A DNA stretch of 19,823 bases from Clostridia bacterium. GTDB taxonomy: Bacteria; Bacillota; Clostridia; UBA1381. Under the pieces are notes generated by a model. That model did not search any database. It saw only the letters and a list, made by a program, of their open reading frames with translations, and was not told the DNA's origin. The stretch spans positions 1-19,823 of the forward strand of contig CAADSR010000305.1 in the NCBI GenBank assembly GCA_900751685.1, written 5' to 3'. Of the stretch, positions 8,705-16,600 are shown one piece after another. A program made the translations under genes and the position numbers. The stretch's first letter is position 1; each line of letters starts with the position of its first letter.

Positions 8705-8711
8705 CTTGCTC
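8698..8711 (-). promoter_or_regulatory. ANTAR-type hexaloop hairpin in the glnA leader
   Basis: The transcribed strand reads GAGC-AAGGGT-GTTC, a 4-bp stem (one G-U) with a hexaloop bearing A1 and G4 and resembling the AAAGGC loops before gltB. Its 3' arm GTTC is part of the terminator 5' arm, so the two structures compete. No second hexaloop was found upstream, and the predicted transcript begins at about 8714, leaving no room for one. The site is therefore only moderately supported. Confidence 0.5.
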
Positions 8712-8720
8712 GTTGGCTAT

Positions 8721-8749
8721 ATTTTATCACAGCAAAAAAAGTTTGTCAA
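8721..8749 (-). promoter_or_regulatory. Sigma-A promoter of glnA
   Basis: The -35 box TTGACA (8744-8749) and -10 box TAAAAT (8721-8726) are separated by 17 bp, close to the consensus. The start site should be near 8714, just upstream of the leader hairpin and terminator. A 12-bp palindrome TTAAACGTTTAA (8758-8769) ends just upstream of the -35 box and could be an operator, though it is AT-rich and unproven. Confidence 0.85.
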
Positions 8750-8765
8750 TATCTGTTTTAAACGT

Positions 8766-9149
8766 TTAATCCGCCAATGGCACTCCGTTGGCGTCTTTGT
8801 CGATATTCCCGGTCAGGATCAAAATCCCTTCGATAAAGCCCCAAATCGCCCCAATACCAAAACAAAAAGACAGAAGGATCTGGGCAATTGCTTTTCCTAC
8901 ATAACCCAAATAAAAATTATGCACACCCAATCCCCCAAGGAAAATACCAAGCAGGCCGGCTGCTAACCGTGACTTTCCAGCTACCGGCTTATTCAAAGGA
9001 ACTCCGCAATGTACACAAACTACTGCATGCTCTCCCGTCTCCCCGCCGCAATTACTGCAAAAACGGTTCCCTCCATTTTTTTCAGTTCCACACTGTACGC
9101 AAATGACTGCCTTGTCATCCATCTGACTCCCACAATTTTTACAATACAC
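8766..9149 (-). CDS. Zinc-ribbon and TM2-domain membrane protein
   Basis: The 127-residue protein starts with two CxxC...CxxC zinc-ribbon-like units: MYCKNCG...VICVQCG at about 3-20 and RFCSNCG...VVCVHCG at about 29-49. A TM2 domain follows (about 62-116), with GLLGIFLGGLGVHNFYLGYVG and a second hydrophobic segment IWGFIEGILIL. TM2 proteins are small two-helix membrane proteins whose bacterial role is not established. I accept a GTG start at 9147-9149 because GGGGTGG lies at suitable spacing and the first cysteine follows at once. It lies 21 bp after the DUF2752 gene and probably shares its mRNA. No terminator is visible between it and the glnA promoter, so some read-through into glnA is possible. 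Confidence 0.85.
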   Translation of the reverse strand: MYCKNCGSQMDDKAVICVQCGTEKNGGNRFCSNCGGETGEHAVVCVHCGVPLNKPVAGKSRLAAGLLGIFLGGLGVHNFYLGYVGKAIAQILLSFCFGIGAIWGFIEGILILTGNIDKDANGVPLAD

Positions 9150-9170
9150 ACTGCCACCCCTTTTCTTGAC

Positions 9171-9494
9171 CTAAAAATACTGAAATAAACGAACGATATA
9201 GGTTCCGGCAAATCCGGCGCCTAAAATGACTAATCCAGCTATATTGAGCCATTTATTTGAAAATGCTTTCCCATTTTTGACCACATACCATCCTACCAAC
9301 GGCATTGCAAAAATCATCGGATGATAAAAGAACGCACTCTTAAAATCCAATTGCAGCAATGCAATCAATGCATGTGTCATCCCACAGCCTGGACAGATGA
9401 TATGAAAAAAAGAACGGAAGAAACATTTTAACCCTGAAAGATACGCTGCAACATAGCAAAATATGATCCCACAAAATAAAATGATTTTTTTCAT
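9171..9494 (-). CDS. DUF2752 family membrane protein
   Basis: Small membrane protein (107 residues from ATG 9492-9494; 110 from GTG 9501-9503) with three hydrophobic segments and the family signature CPGCGMTHA between the first and second. The conserved cysteines may bind metal or form a redox pair, but no function is known to me. The promoter -10 box lies only about 18 nt from the ATG, so the message begins almost at the start codon. The GTG alternative would be essentially leaderless, whereas the ATG has a weak GGGTGAG site at short spacing. It is followed by the zinc-ribbon/TM2 gene. Confidence 0.82.
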   Translation of the reverse strand: MKKIILFCGIIFCYVAAYLSGLKCFFRSFFHIICPGCGMTHALIALLQLDFKSAFFYHPMIFAMPLVGWYVVKNGKAFSNKWLNIAGLVILGAGFAGTYIVRLFQYF

Positions 9495-9511
9495 AATACT
9501 CACCCAAATAA

Positions 9512-9540
9512 ATTGTACTATAATCAGCGTTAAAAGTCAA
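9512..9540 (-). promoter_or_regulatory. Sigma-A promoter of the DUF2752-TM2 unit
   Basis: The -35 box TTGACT (9535-9540) and -10 box TACAAT (9512-9517) have exact 17-bp spacing. The predicted start site near 9503-9505 leaves only about 10 nt before the ATG at 9494, an unusually short leader. Confidence 0.78.
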
Positions 9541-9640
9541 TTGGTTTTCGGCTCTTCCTTTTTATCTCATAAATTCTTGATTTTCTTTTCGTTTTCACTG
9601 ATTTTCTCTGCATTTCTTATATTATAAGCGTTTTTTTTGA

Positions 9641-9670
9641 TTGACCTTCTTCTTATAAATATGATATAAC
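9641..9670 (+). promoter_or_regulatory. Promoter of the rhamnogalacturonan lyase gene
   Basis: A -35 box TTGACC (9641-9646) and an extended -10 TGATATAAC (-10 box 9665-9670) are spaced by 18 bp. The start site should be near 9677, again very close to the ribosome-binding site at 9680-9685. The upstream stretch 9541-9640 is T-rich on this strand and separates the divergent promoters. It holds only a weak half-match to a catabolite-repression element. Confidence 0.55.
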
Positions 9671-9694
9671 CATCTTATAAAGGAGATGACCCTA

Positions 9695-12600
9695 ATGAGA
9701 AAATTTATAACACTGTTGATTTGCTGCTTCATCCTGTCTGGCAGCATTGTTACTGCTGATACACGGAAGATGGAAACCCTGGACCGCGGCCTGGTTGCGA
9801 TGCAGAGCGGCCAAGGCATCTATATCACCTGGCGCCTGTTGGGGACAGAAGACTATAATACACCGTTTCAACTCTACCGTGATGGGGCTCAAATTGCCAC
9901 GGTCTCTGAAAGTACAAATTATTTTGACGCTGACGGCACTTTGGATTCTTCTTACATGATCCAAGCCGGCCAGGAGGTCAGCGGGGCTGTGACCCCTTTT
10001 ACCAGCCAAAAAAACTATTTTGACCTTCCCTTGAACCGTCCGGAAAATATTACTGTTGACGGTGAAACATATTGCTACACTGTAGGGGATGCCAGCACTG
10101 GCGATCTGGATGGAGATGGAGTGTATGAAATCGTCCTGCGCTGGGACATTGCGGATTCTTCTTATGTAGGACGAACTGTTTATTTAGATGCCTATAAGTT
10201 CGATGGCACGCAGCTTTGGCGAATCGATTTAGGACAAAATATCAGCACTTCTTCTTCCTGCCCTTTCACCGTTTATGACTTTAATGGAGATGGTATTGCA
10301 GAGGTCTGCACCAAAACAGCTCCCGGCTCCACGGATGGAACAGGGCGTTTTGTATCAGAAGCAAGCAGCAACGCCGCAATTCAAGCAACAGACAATAGCG
10401 TGAACTACGCCAGGAACAGCTTTGGCTACGTTATGGAAGGTCCGGAATACTATACCGTGTTTGACGGCCGGAATGGCCGGGCTATGGATACGGTCTCTTA
10501 TCCGGTCCCGCGTGGGACAGATGCAAAAAATACACTTTCTTCCGTGTGGGGTGACAACTATCACCACCGCTGCGATAAATTTAATGAAGCGGCTGCCTAC
10601 TTAAGCGGTTCTACTCCTTCCCTTATCCTTTGGCGCGGTATTTATTTCGGTCAAAAAGCAGTTGGGACAGGCCGCACAGGTATTTGCGCACTGGATTTAA
10701 ACAAAGAAAACCGGCTGGTGATCACAGGCCGCTTCGACACAATGCCTGGCGCTGCAGGCTATACTTTTAAAAATGAACAGTACACCGGCCAGGGAAACCA
10801 CAATATGAGCGTTGGGGATATGGACGGGGATGGCAAAGATGAATTTGTATCCGGCGGCCTGGCAATGGACCATGACCTCACACCACTGTGGTGCTCTTAC
10901 CGCGGCCATGGCGATGCCCTTCATATGGGAGACTATGACCCGACACACCCAGGACTTGAATATTTCAGCGTCCATGAGTCTGGTGATACCACTGCCTATA
11001 ACGGCACACCCCTGGACTATGGAATGACCCTCTATTATGCCGAGGATGGAACGGAAGTATTCCATACCGGTTCAAACCGTGATACCGGCCGGGGAATGAT
11101 GGCGAATATGGGCTGCGGGGGATATTATCAACTCTCCGGCTCTAGCGGCGTAGGCACTTATTCTTTTGATGGCTCTACCTTTGACAAGCTATCCAAGGAT
11201 CACTTGGATGCGGTAAATTTCCGTATTTTCTGGAATGGGGATCTATATGATGACTTTCTTGACAGCGACAATCCTTACAGTATTTTGACCCCTGTGATCT
11301 ATTCTTATCAACAAGATGGCCTTACGGAAATTTTCCGGGCGGATGATACCACAACGGTCAACGGCACCAAGTCAAATCCCTGCCTTCAAGCCGACTTATT
11401 CGGCGATTGGCGGGAGGAATTTGCTGTTCCATTAGAAGATCAAACAGCCCTGCGGATCTTTACAACAGATATTCCAACGGGACACCGCCTTTATACCCTG
11501 ATGCACGACAGTATGTACCGCAGCGCAATTTCATGGCAAAATGCCTCCTACAACCAACCGCCTCACATCGGCTATTATATCAGTGAAACAGAGGATGGTT
11601 ATGACCAACGTTCAGAAAAGCCTGATATCTCCTGCACCCGCCTGTCTGCACCTGAAATTTCTGTTACAGCACGGCCGGTCCCTTCCGCGCCACCGGTCCC
11701 GGAGCCAAGCTATACTCCAGTGCCTTCCTATTTTACTCCAGTTTATCAGGAAGATTATGAAAATGGCTATACTGAGCCTGCTGCTGGTACAACAAAATGG
11801 GGCTGGGCTTCTCCTTACCACATTGATAACCTTAAAATGATGTCCTCCGGCCTTTTTTCAGAGATCGGCCGGTACCTGCATTTTAACAGCAGTGCATCAG
11901 CCGGAAGCTACCGCAGCGCTTCTATGAAACTTCCTGACACCTTAGAAAACAACGCAATGGGATTTCTGTCCTTTGACATCCAAATGACAAACAGCACCAC
12001 GGCTGTCAATCAATTTGCCCTTTTAGGAAGCAATGCCACGCTGCCAGACCGTGCCCTTTATTCAGGCGAGGATTATATCCTTTTATTTGACCAGCCCACA
12101 GATAGCCAAAATTGGATTTTAAATGACCCCGCAATTGAAAGCACAAGCGGATCTACTGGAGAGATGACAAAAAATTATTGGAGCAACCGTTGGGCCCATG
12201 TAGAAGCATGGCTTGACTTTACAAAAAAAGAAGTACAGCTTAACATCACAAACCGCAGCGATGGACTTGAAATGTATTCCGGCACGGTAAAAATGGGTGC
12301 AAAGGTTGAAAAGCCCGAATCGATCCTTTTAAACTGTTCCCGCAGTGGTACTGGTGCAATTGCCTTAGATAATATTTCTTTATATCAGGTCGGCGAACCA
12401 CCTATCCTTCCAACGCCAACTGCTTTACCAAGCCCAGCGCCGTCAGCCTCTCCAGCAGAGCCTGTGGAGGTCAAAAATGTATCTATAGAGCAACAAGACG
12501 CTCTTTGGATCATAAGCCTAACCCTATGCAACTATACTCCAAACGAAGTGAAAACAGTCCTCCCAGCTTTCTATTCGGGAGAGCAGCTTACCGGTGTCAG

Positions 12601-12751
12601 CCCAGCGCAAAATCTGCCGCCTGAAACTGCGCTGCCCCTCTCTATTTCAATTTCTTCCGGCGCACTGCCTGAAAAGCTAAAGCTATTTTTTTGGGATGGC
12701 TATAATTCTATGCTTCCTATCTTTCCGGCAATGACAATAGACCTACTCTGA
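9695..12751 (+). CDS. Secreted rhamnogalacturonan lyase, family PL11, with accessory modules
   Basis: Predicted to cleave the rhamnose-galacturonate backbone of pectin (RG-I) by beta-elimination outside the cell. The signal peptide is about 1-22 (hydrophobic core, then VTA before DT). The PL11 catalytic part (about 23-640) shows DLDGDGVYEIV, DFNGDGIAEV and DMDGDGKDEF calcium loops, WGDNYHHRCDKFNEA, ADLFGDWREEFAVP, and LYTLMHDSMYR then NQPPHIGYY. A Pro-rich linker leads to a lectin-like module (about 684-898) and a second linker to an unassigned domain (about 923-1018). At 1018 residues it is much longer than a bare PL11 enzyme (about 600). I chose ATG 9695 because AAGGAG lies 9 nt upstream; ATG 9686 overlaps that site. 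It has no SLH or dockerin domain, so it is probably released or held by its C-terminal modules. It is the only plus-strand gene, and its stop abuts the convergent methyltransferase stop. Confidence 0.93.
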   Translation: MRKFITLLICCFILSGSIVTADTRKMETLDRGLVAMQSGQGIYITWRLLGTEDYNTPFQLYRDGAQIATVSESTNYFDADGTLDSSYMIQAGQEVSGAVTPFTSQKNYFDLPLNRPENITVDGETYCYTVGDASTGDLDGDGVYEIVLRWDIADSSYVGRTVYLDAYKFDGTQLWRIDLGQNISTSSSCPFTVYDFNGDGIAEVCTKTAPGSTDGTGRFVSEASSNAAIQATDNSVNYARNSFGYVMEGPEYYTVFDGRNGRAMDTVSYPVPRGTDAKNTLSSVWGDNYHHRCDKFNEAAAYLSGSTPSLILWRGIYFGQKAVGTGRTGICALDLNKENRLVITGRFDTMPGAAGYTFKNEQYTGQGNHNMSVGDMDGDGKDEFVSGGLAMDHDLTPLWCSYRGHGDALHMGDYDPTHPGLEYFSVHESGDTTAYNGTPLDYGMTLYYAEDGTEVFHTGSNRDTGRGMMANMGCGGYYQLSGSSGVGTYSFDGSTFDKLSKDHLDAVNFRIFWNGDLYDDFLDSDNPYSILTPVIYSYQQDGLTEIFRADDTTTVNGTKSNPCLQADLFGDWREEFAVPLEDQTALRIFTTDIPTGHRLYTLMHDSMYRSAISWQNASYNQPPHIGYYISETEDGYDQRSEKPDISCTRLSAPEISVTARPVPSAPPVPEPSYTPVPSYFTPVYQEDYENGYTEPAAGTTKWGWASPYHIDNLKMMSSGLFSEIGRYLHFNSSASAGSYRSASMKLPDTLENNAMGFLSFDIQMTNSTTAVNQFALLGSNATLPDRALYSGEDYILLFDQPTDSQNWILNDPAIESTSGSTGEMTKNYWSNRWAHVEAWLDFTKKEVQLNITNRSDGLEMYSGTVKMGAKVEKPESILLNCSRSGTGAIALDNISLYQVGEPPILPTPTALPSPAPSASPAEPVEVKNVSIEQQDALWIISLTLCNYTPNEVKTVLPAFYSGEQLTGVSPAQNLPPETALPLSISISSGALPEKLKLFFWDGYNSMLPIFPAMTIDLL

Positions 12752-13510
12752 TTATACCGTTCCGCTATAACACTGAATCGTATTCTCTAGAAGAATTTTA
12801 TTATCTTCCTGATATTTATTAAAAAGGGCTTTTAACGCTATAATAAATGCTTCATAATTTTCATCTCCTTCTTTTAAGGCATAAGAAGCAGATAAATTAC
12901 GGCCAATGAAGCCCTTTTTATCAAAGTATAGATCATTTGCAAATTTTTTCATCTCATATTTGCCATCTCTAAAAAATGTCCTAAAGGTTTCTTCCTTCGT
13001 CCCTCTTTCTCCGCCACTAAATCCTGTGAAATCAGGACAAAACGCGGCACAAACCTGGGCATTCTCCTTGACTAGATCACTCTCTGGATCCCGGCTGTTC
13101 CAAATCAAAAATACTTTTCCATCTGGCTTTAAGATCCTGGAACACTCTTTTTGGAATTTTAAAGCGTCAAACCAATGAAATGCCTGGGCAACAGTAATCA
13201 AATCAATACTATGTCCCTCCAAGCCAGTATCCTCCGCAGAGGCTTTTAACGCTGAAAATAACGGATATTGTTTTAATTTCTTCTCCGCCTCCAACCGCAT
13301 ATCATCATTCGGCTCCACTGCGATGACCTGCTGGCCTTGTTCTAACAAATGCTTTGAGAAAATACCAGTTCCTGCACCAATATCCGCTATCTTATTATGC
13401 TTGGCGCTATCCAGTGTTCCTAAAATATATTGAATGCATTCCTTCGTATATCCGGGCCTATATTTTTCATAGATTTGAGCCTTACCGGAAAATTTTTTTG
13501 TAGTGTCCAT
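12752..13510 (-). CDS. Class I SAM-dependent methyltransferase
   Basis: The roughly 252-residue cytoplasmic protein has a Rossmann-type methyltransferase core. Motif I is IADIGAGTGIFSKHLLEQG, the acidic ribose-binding strand is VIAVEPNDDMR, motif post-II is LITVAQAFHWFD, and ILKPDGKVFLIW is the usual strand-4/5 region. The substrate cannot be told from sequence; relatives act on small molecules or quinone/biotin-type substrates. ATG 13508-13510 follows GGCGGTGG; a GTG six codons upstream (13528) would overlap that site. It is a monocistronic unit with its own promoter, convergent with the lyase gene with no gap and no visible terminator. Confidence 0.88.
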   Translation of the reverse strand: MDTTKKFSGKAQIYEKYRPGYTKECIQYILGTLDSAKHNKIADIGAGTGIFSKHLLEQGQQVIAVEPNDDMRLEAEKKLKQYPLFSALKASAEDTGLEGHSIDLITVAQAFHWFDALKFQKECSRILKPDGKVFLIWNSRDPESDLVKENAQVCAAFCPDFTGFSGGERGTKEETFRTFFRDGKYEMKKFANDLYFDKKGFIGRNLSASYALKEGDENYEAFIIALKALFNKYQEDNKILLENTIQCYSGTV

Positions 13511-13533
13511 AAAACCACCGCCTTTCACATCCT

Positions 13534-13562
13534 ATTGTACTATGAATATTCTATTGTTTCAA
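13534..13562 (-). promoter_or_regulatory. Sigma-A promoter of the methyltransferase gene
   Basis: TTGAAA (13557-13562) and TACAAT (13534-13539) are separated by exactly 17 bp. It lies between the scaffold gene terminator and the methyltransferase ribosome-binding site. Confidence 0.75.
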
Positions 13563-13595
13563 GTCTGGCGTATGATTCTTATATTTTATTATAGC

Positions 13596-13627
13596 AAAAA
13601 AAGACCGCAACTTTCATTGCGGTCTTT
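13596..13627 (-). terminator. Rho-independent terminator of the scaffold gene
   Basis: AAAGACCGCAA and TTGCGGTCTTT form a perfect 11-bp stem with a six-base loop, and the T run extends past the 3' arm on the transcribed strand. It lies 21 bp after the stop codon of the SLH/cohesin-like protein. It ends the dockerin-scaffold unit. Confidence 0.92.
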
Positions 13628-13648
13628 CAAAATCTAATTTGCTATCAA

Positions 13649-16600
13649 TTAGCTAAGTGAAGCTACAAACATGTTGTAGATTGCTACTGCTGCTTGAGCT
13701 CTGCTTGCATTGTTTGCAGGATCAAACATGTTGTCGCCAACACCTTGAAGGATACCTGCTTTTTGCATTTCAGATACAGCTTCTTTTGCCCAGCTTTGAA
13801 TGCTTGCATCATCTGTAAATGTTACACCTTCTTTTACTGGTGTAATATTTACGCCCAAGTTCTTAGCTGCACGGTAAAGAATTGTGCTCATTTCTTCACG
13901 GGTAATTGTTTGGTTCGGTCTGAATGTGTTATCTTCATAACCAGTTACAATACCTAACTTCTGAGCTGTTGCAATATATGCTGCACTCCAGCCTGATGCG
14001 TCTACATCAGAGAAGTTCAACGGTGCAGAAGAATCAAGTACGTCAAACATCGTTACAACCATCTTAGCGAATTGTTCTCTTGTTACACTTGCATCCGGAT
14101 CAAACAGGTTTTCGCCAACACCATTAATGATCTCACGGGCTGCCAATGCACCAATTGCTTCTTGTGCCCAAGGATGATTTACATCACCAAAGGACTTCGT
14201 GATTTCTTTAATTGTAAATGTTCCTGAAGTATTCTTCAGTGCAGTTACCATGTAACCATTGCTGTATCTAGATCTCGGAACAACGTTACCGTTCTGATCT
14301 ACTACTACAAGGTTTGCAAGATTTGCAGCACCTAAAGAGTAAGGAGCTCTTACAACAACCGGATCAAATCCTGTGAATTGAGATTGCATTTGACCATTTA
14401 CTCTAACAATTACAGTAAATGTGTTTGAACCTGTCATTGTGCCAATTGCATTACCGCCGCCTTTTACAGTGCCTGTAAAGCTGGTGCCACTCGGATTCGC
14501 TGTAGGATTACCCGGAGCGATTTGACCACTGCTACCACCACTGCTACCGGAGCTACCACCACTTGGCTTTCTGGTCGGTGTAGCTGTCGGTCTTTGTGTC
14601 GGTGTAGCTGTCGGTTTAACCGTTGGTGTAGCTGTCGGCTTAGTTGTTGGAACTACTGTTGGAACTACTGTCGGTTCAACAACTACAACTTGAACAACCG
14701 GCTTCACAGTATTTACTCTGCTTGCGTCTTCTGCTGTTAATGTATATTGTTTTGTATTATTTTCAGCATCGATCAACTCAATGTTTGCAACGCTAAATTC
14801 CAGATAATAATTTTCTGTATAATCTACAGGGTTCTTGATCTTCAAAGTGAATTCTGTCAATGCCAATTCGCCTTCCGGCATATAGCTGTCTTCATCGGTT
14901 GCCGCTTTTACATACTTCAGAACACCATTTTTGTATCCCATTCCGGAGCCTTTTTTAACTACTTCAAAAATAGTTTCATCAACCGGAAGTTCAAATTGAA
15001 CACCAGTTACTTTGTAACCTGTCGGAACACCAGCATACTTCATAGACACTGTAATTGTTCCATCTTCATTCAATACAGCTGTTGCTGTAATAAACGGATT
15101 GCCTTCTACTACAGGAGGATCAGATGGTACAGGACGCGGAGTCGGCTTCGGTGTAGCTGTCGGTTTTGCTGTCGGCTCTGTTGACGGTTCAACAGTAAAG
15201 GCCGGCTTCACAGTATTTACTCTGCTTGCGTCTTCTGCTTTCAATGTATATTGCTTTGTGTTATTTTCAACATCGATCAACTCAATGTTTGCAACACCAA
15301 ATTCTAAATAATAATTTTCTGTATAATCTACAGGGTTCTTGATTTTTAAAGTGAAATCTACTAATGCATATTCACCTTCCGGCATATAACTGTCTTCATC
15401 TGTTGCCGCTTTTACATACTTCAGAACACCGTTTTTGTATCCCATTCCGGAGCCTTTTTTAACTACTTCAAAAACAGTCTCATCTACTGGAAGTTCAAAC
15501 TGAACACCAGTTACTTTATAACCAGTTGGAACATCAGTATATTTCATAGATACGGTAACTGTACCGTCATCATTTATTACTGTTGTTGCAGCAATACCAG
15601 GATTCCCTTCAACCTTTGCAGGATCTGACGGGATCGGTTTTGCTGTCGGTTTTGCAGTAGGAACTGCTGTCGGTTCTGTAGTCGGAACTACTACCGGTGT
15701 TGTTGGTGTCGGTGTAGGAACTACTACTGGGATTGTTGGTGTAGGAACTACTACAGAAGAATCTGTAGAATAAACTACCAGGTTATCCATTGAAATCAAT
15801 GAATTCGGAACAGCTGCGTCACCCTTTGCACTTGTCAAAGCAATCATCGGAAGAGATGTCAGTGTTAATCTGTTATCCCCTTCTGACATTTGCTGGCCGC
15901 TTGCTACTGAGTTACCATCTACATATACAGTATAAGCACCAGTATTGTTAGCTTCAAAAGTAACAACTACCCATTTATTTGCGTCAACATGAGCTTCTGT
16001 TGCAGAACCTTCCGCTACATCAGCAGTTGTTAATTTCGCAGCAACGTGCCGGTAGGCACCATCGCCCTTGTCACCCATTTGTTGTGTAGATCCTAAGAAG
16101 AATAGGCTAGCTGGTTCAGTCCCGTTTGGAACTAATTTTAAAGCAAACGACATTGCTGCTTTAGCATCAGCTGCCATGCTAGCAAGCTCTACATTCTTTG
16201 TTAATGTGACTACTGGGCCTCTGCCAGCAGTAGAATATTTATTGGCAGCCATATTTAATACATTATCATTTTCACCATTGTTTACAACAGAAACATAGGT
16301 TGTATCTGAACCACCATCTGATCTAGCACCCATCTTAATAGAAAGGCCATCAATATCAGTATTTTCTTGTCCCTCAGTACCCAAAATCATCAATCTTTTT
16401 GCTTCTAAAGCATTAAAATTCTGATCTAATACTACAGTAGCACCAGTCGGAGCTGTTACAGCCGGAGCTGCTACTGGAGCAGGGGTTTCTGTTGGTGTTG
16501 GTGTCGGTGTTGACGGTACAGTAGTCGGTGGTACCATAGCACCACGTAAACCTGTTGTTGTCAAAGCTTCGCCTTCACCTGCATAAATCTTGATATTATC

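Noticed and set aside
8712..8765. Search for a second (P1) hexaloop hairpin upstream of the glnA leader hairpin.
   Set aside because: The candidate AACGAG and ATAGCC loops have no complementary flanks, and they lie at or before the predicted transcription start.
9585..9600. Possible catabolite-repression (cre) site upstream of the lyase gene.
   Set aside because: Only the half TGAAAACG matches; the second half does not fit the palindromic consensus.
9695..9760. Cys pair in the lyase signal peptide as a lipoprotein lipobox.
   Set aside because: The cysteines are within the hydrophobic core (LLICCFILSG), not in an L-x-(A/G)-C context at its end; a signal peptidase I site after VTA fits better.
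14570..14700. Short tandem DNA repeats that could look like a CRISPR or minisatellite array.
   Set aside because: They are in-frame codons for the Thr/Pro-rich linker (PTATPT units), with no unique spacers.
14747..15184. 145-residue plus-strand open frame opposite the cohesin-like modules.
   Set aside because: It is antisense to a well-supported repeat-containing gene, is Cys- and Phe-rich as expected from its complement, and has no ribosome-binding site.
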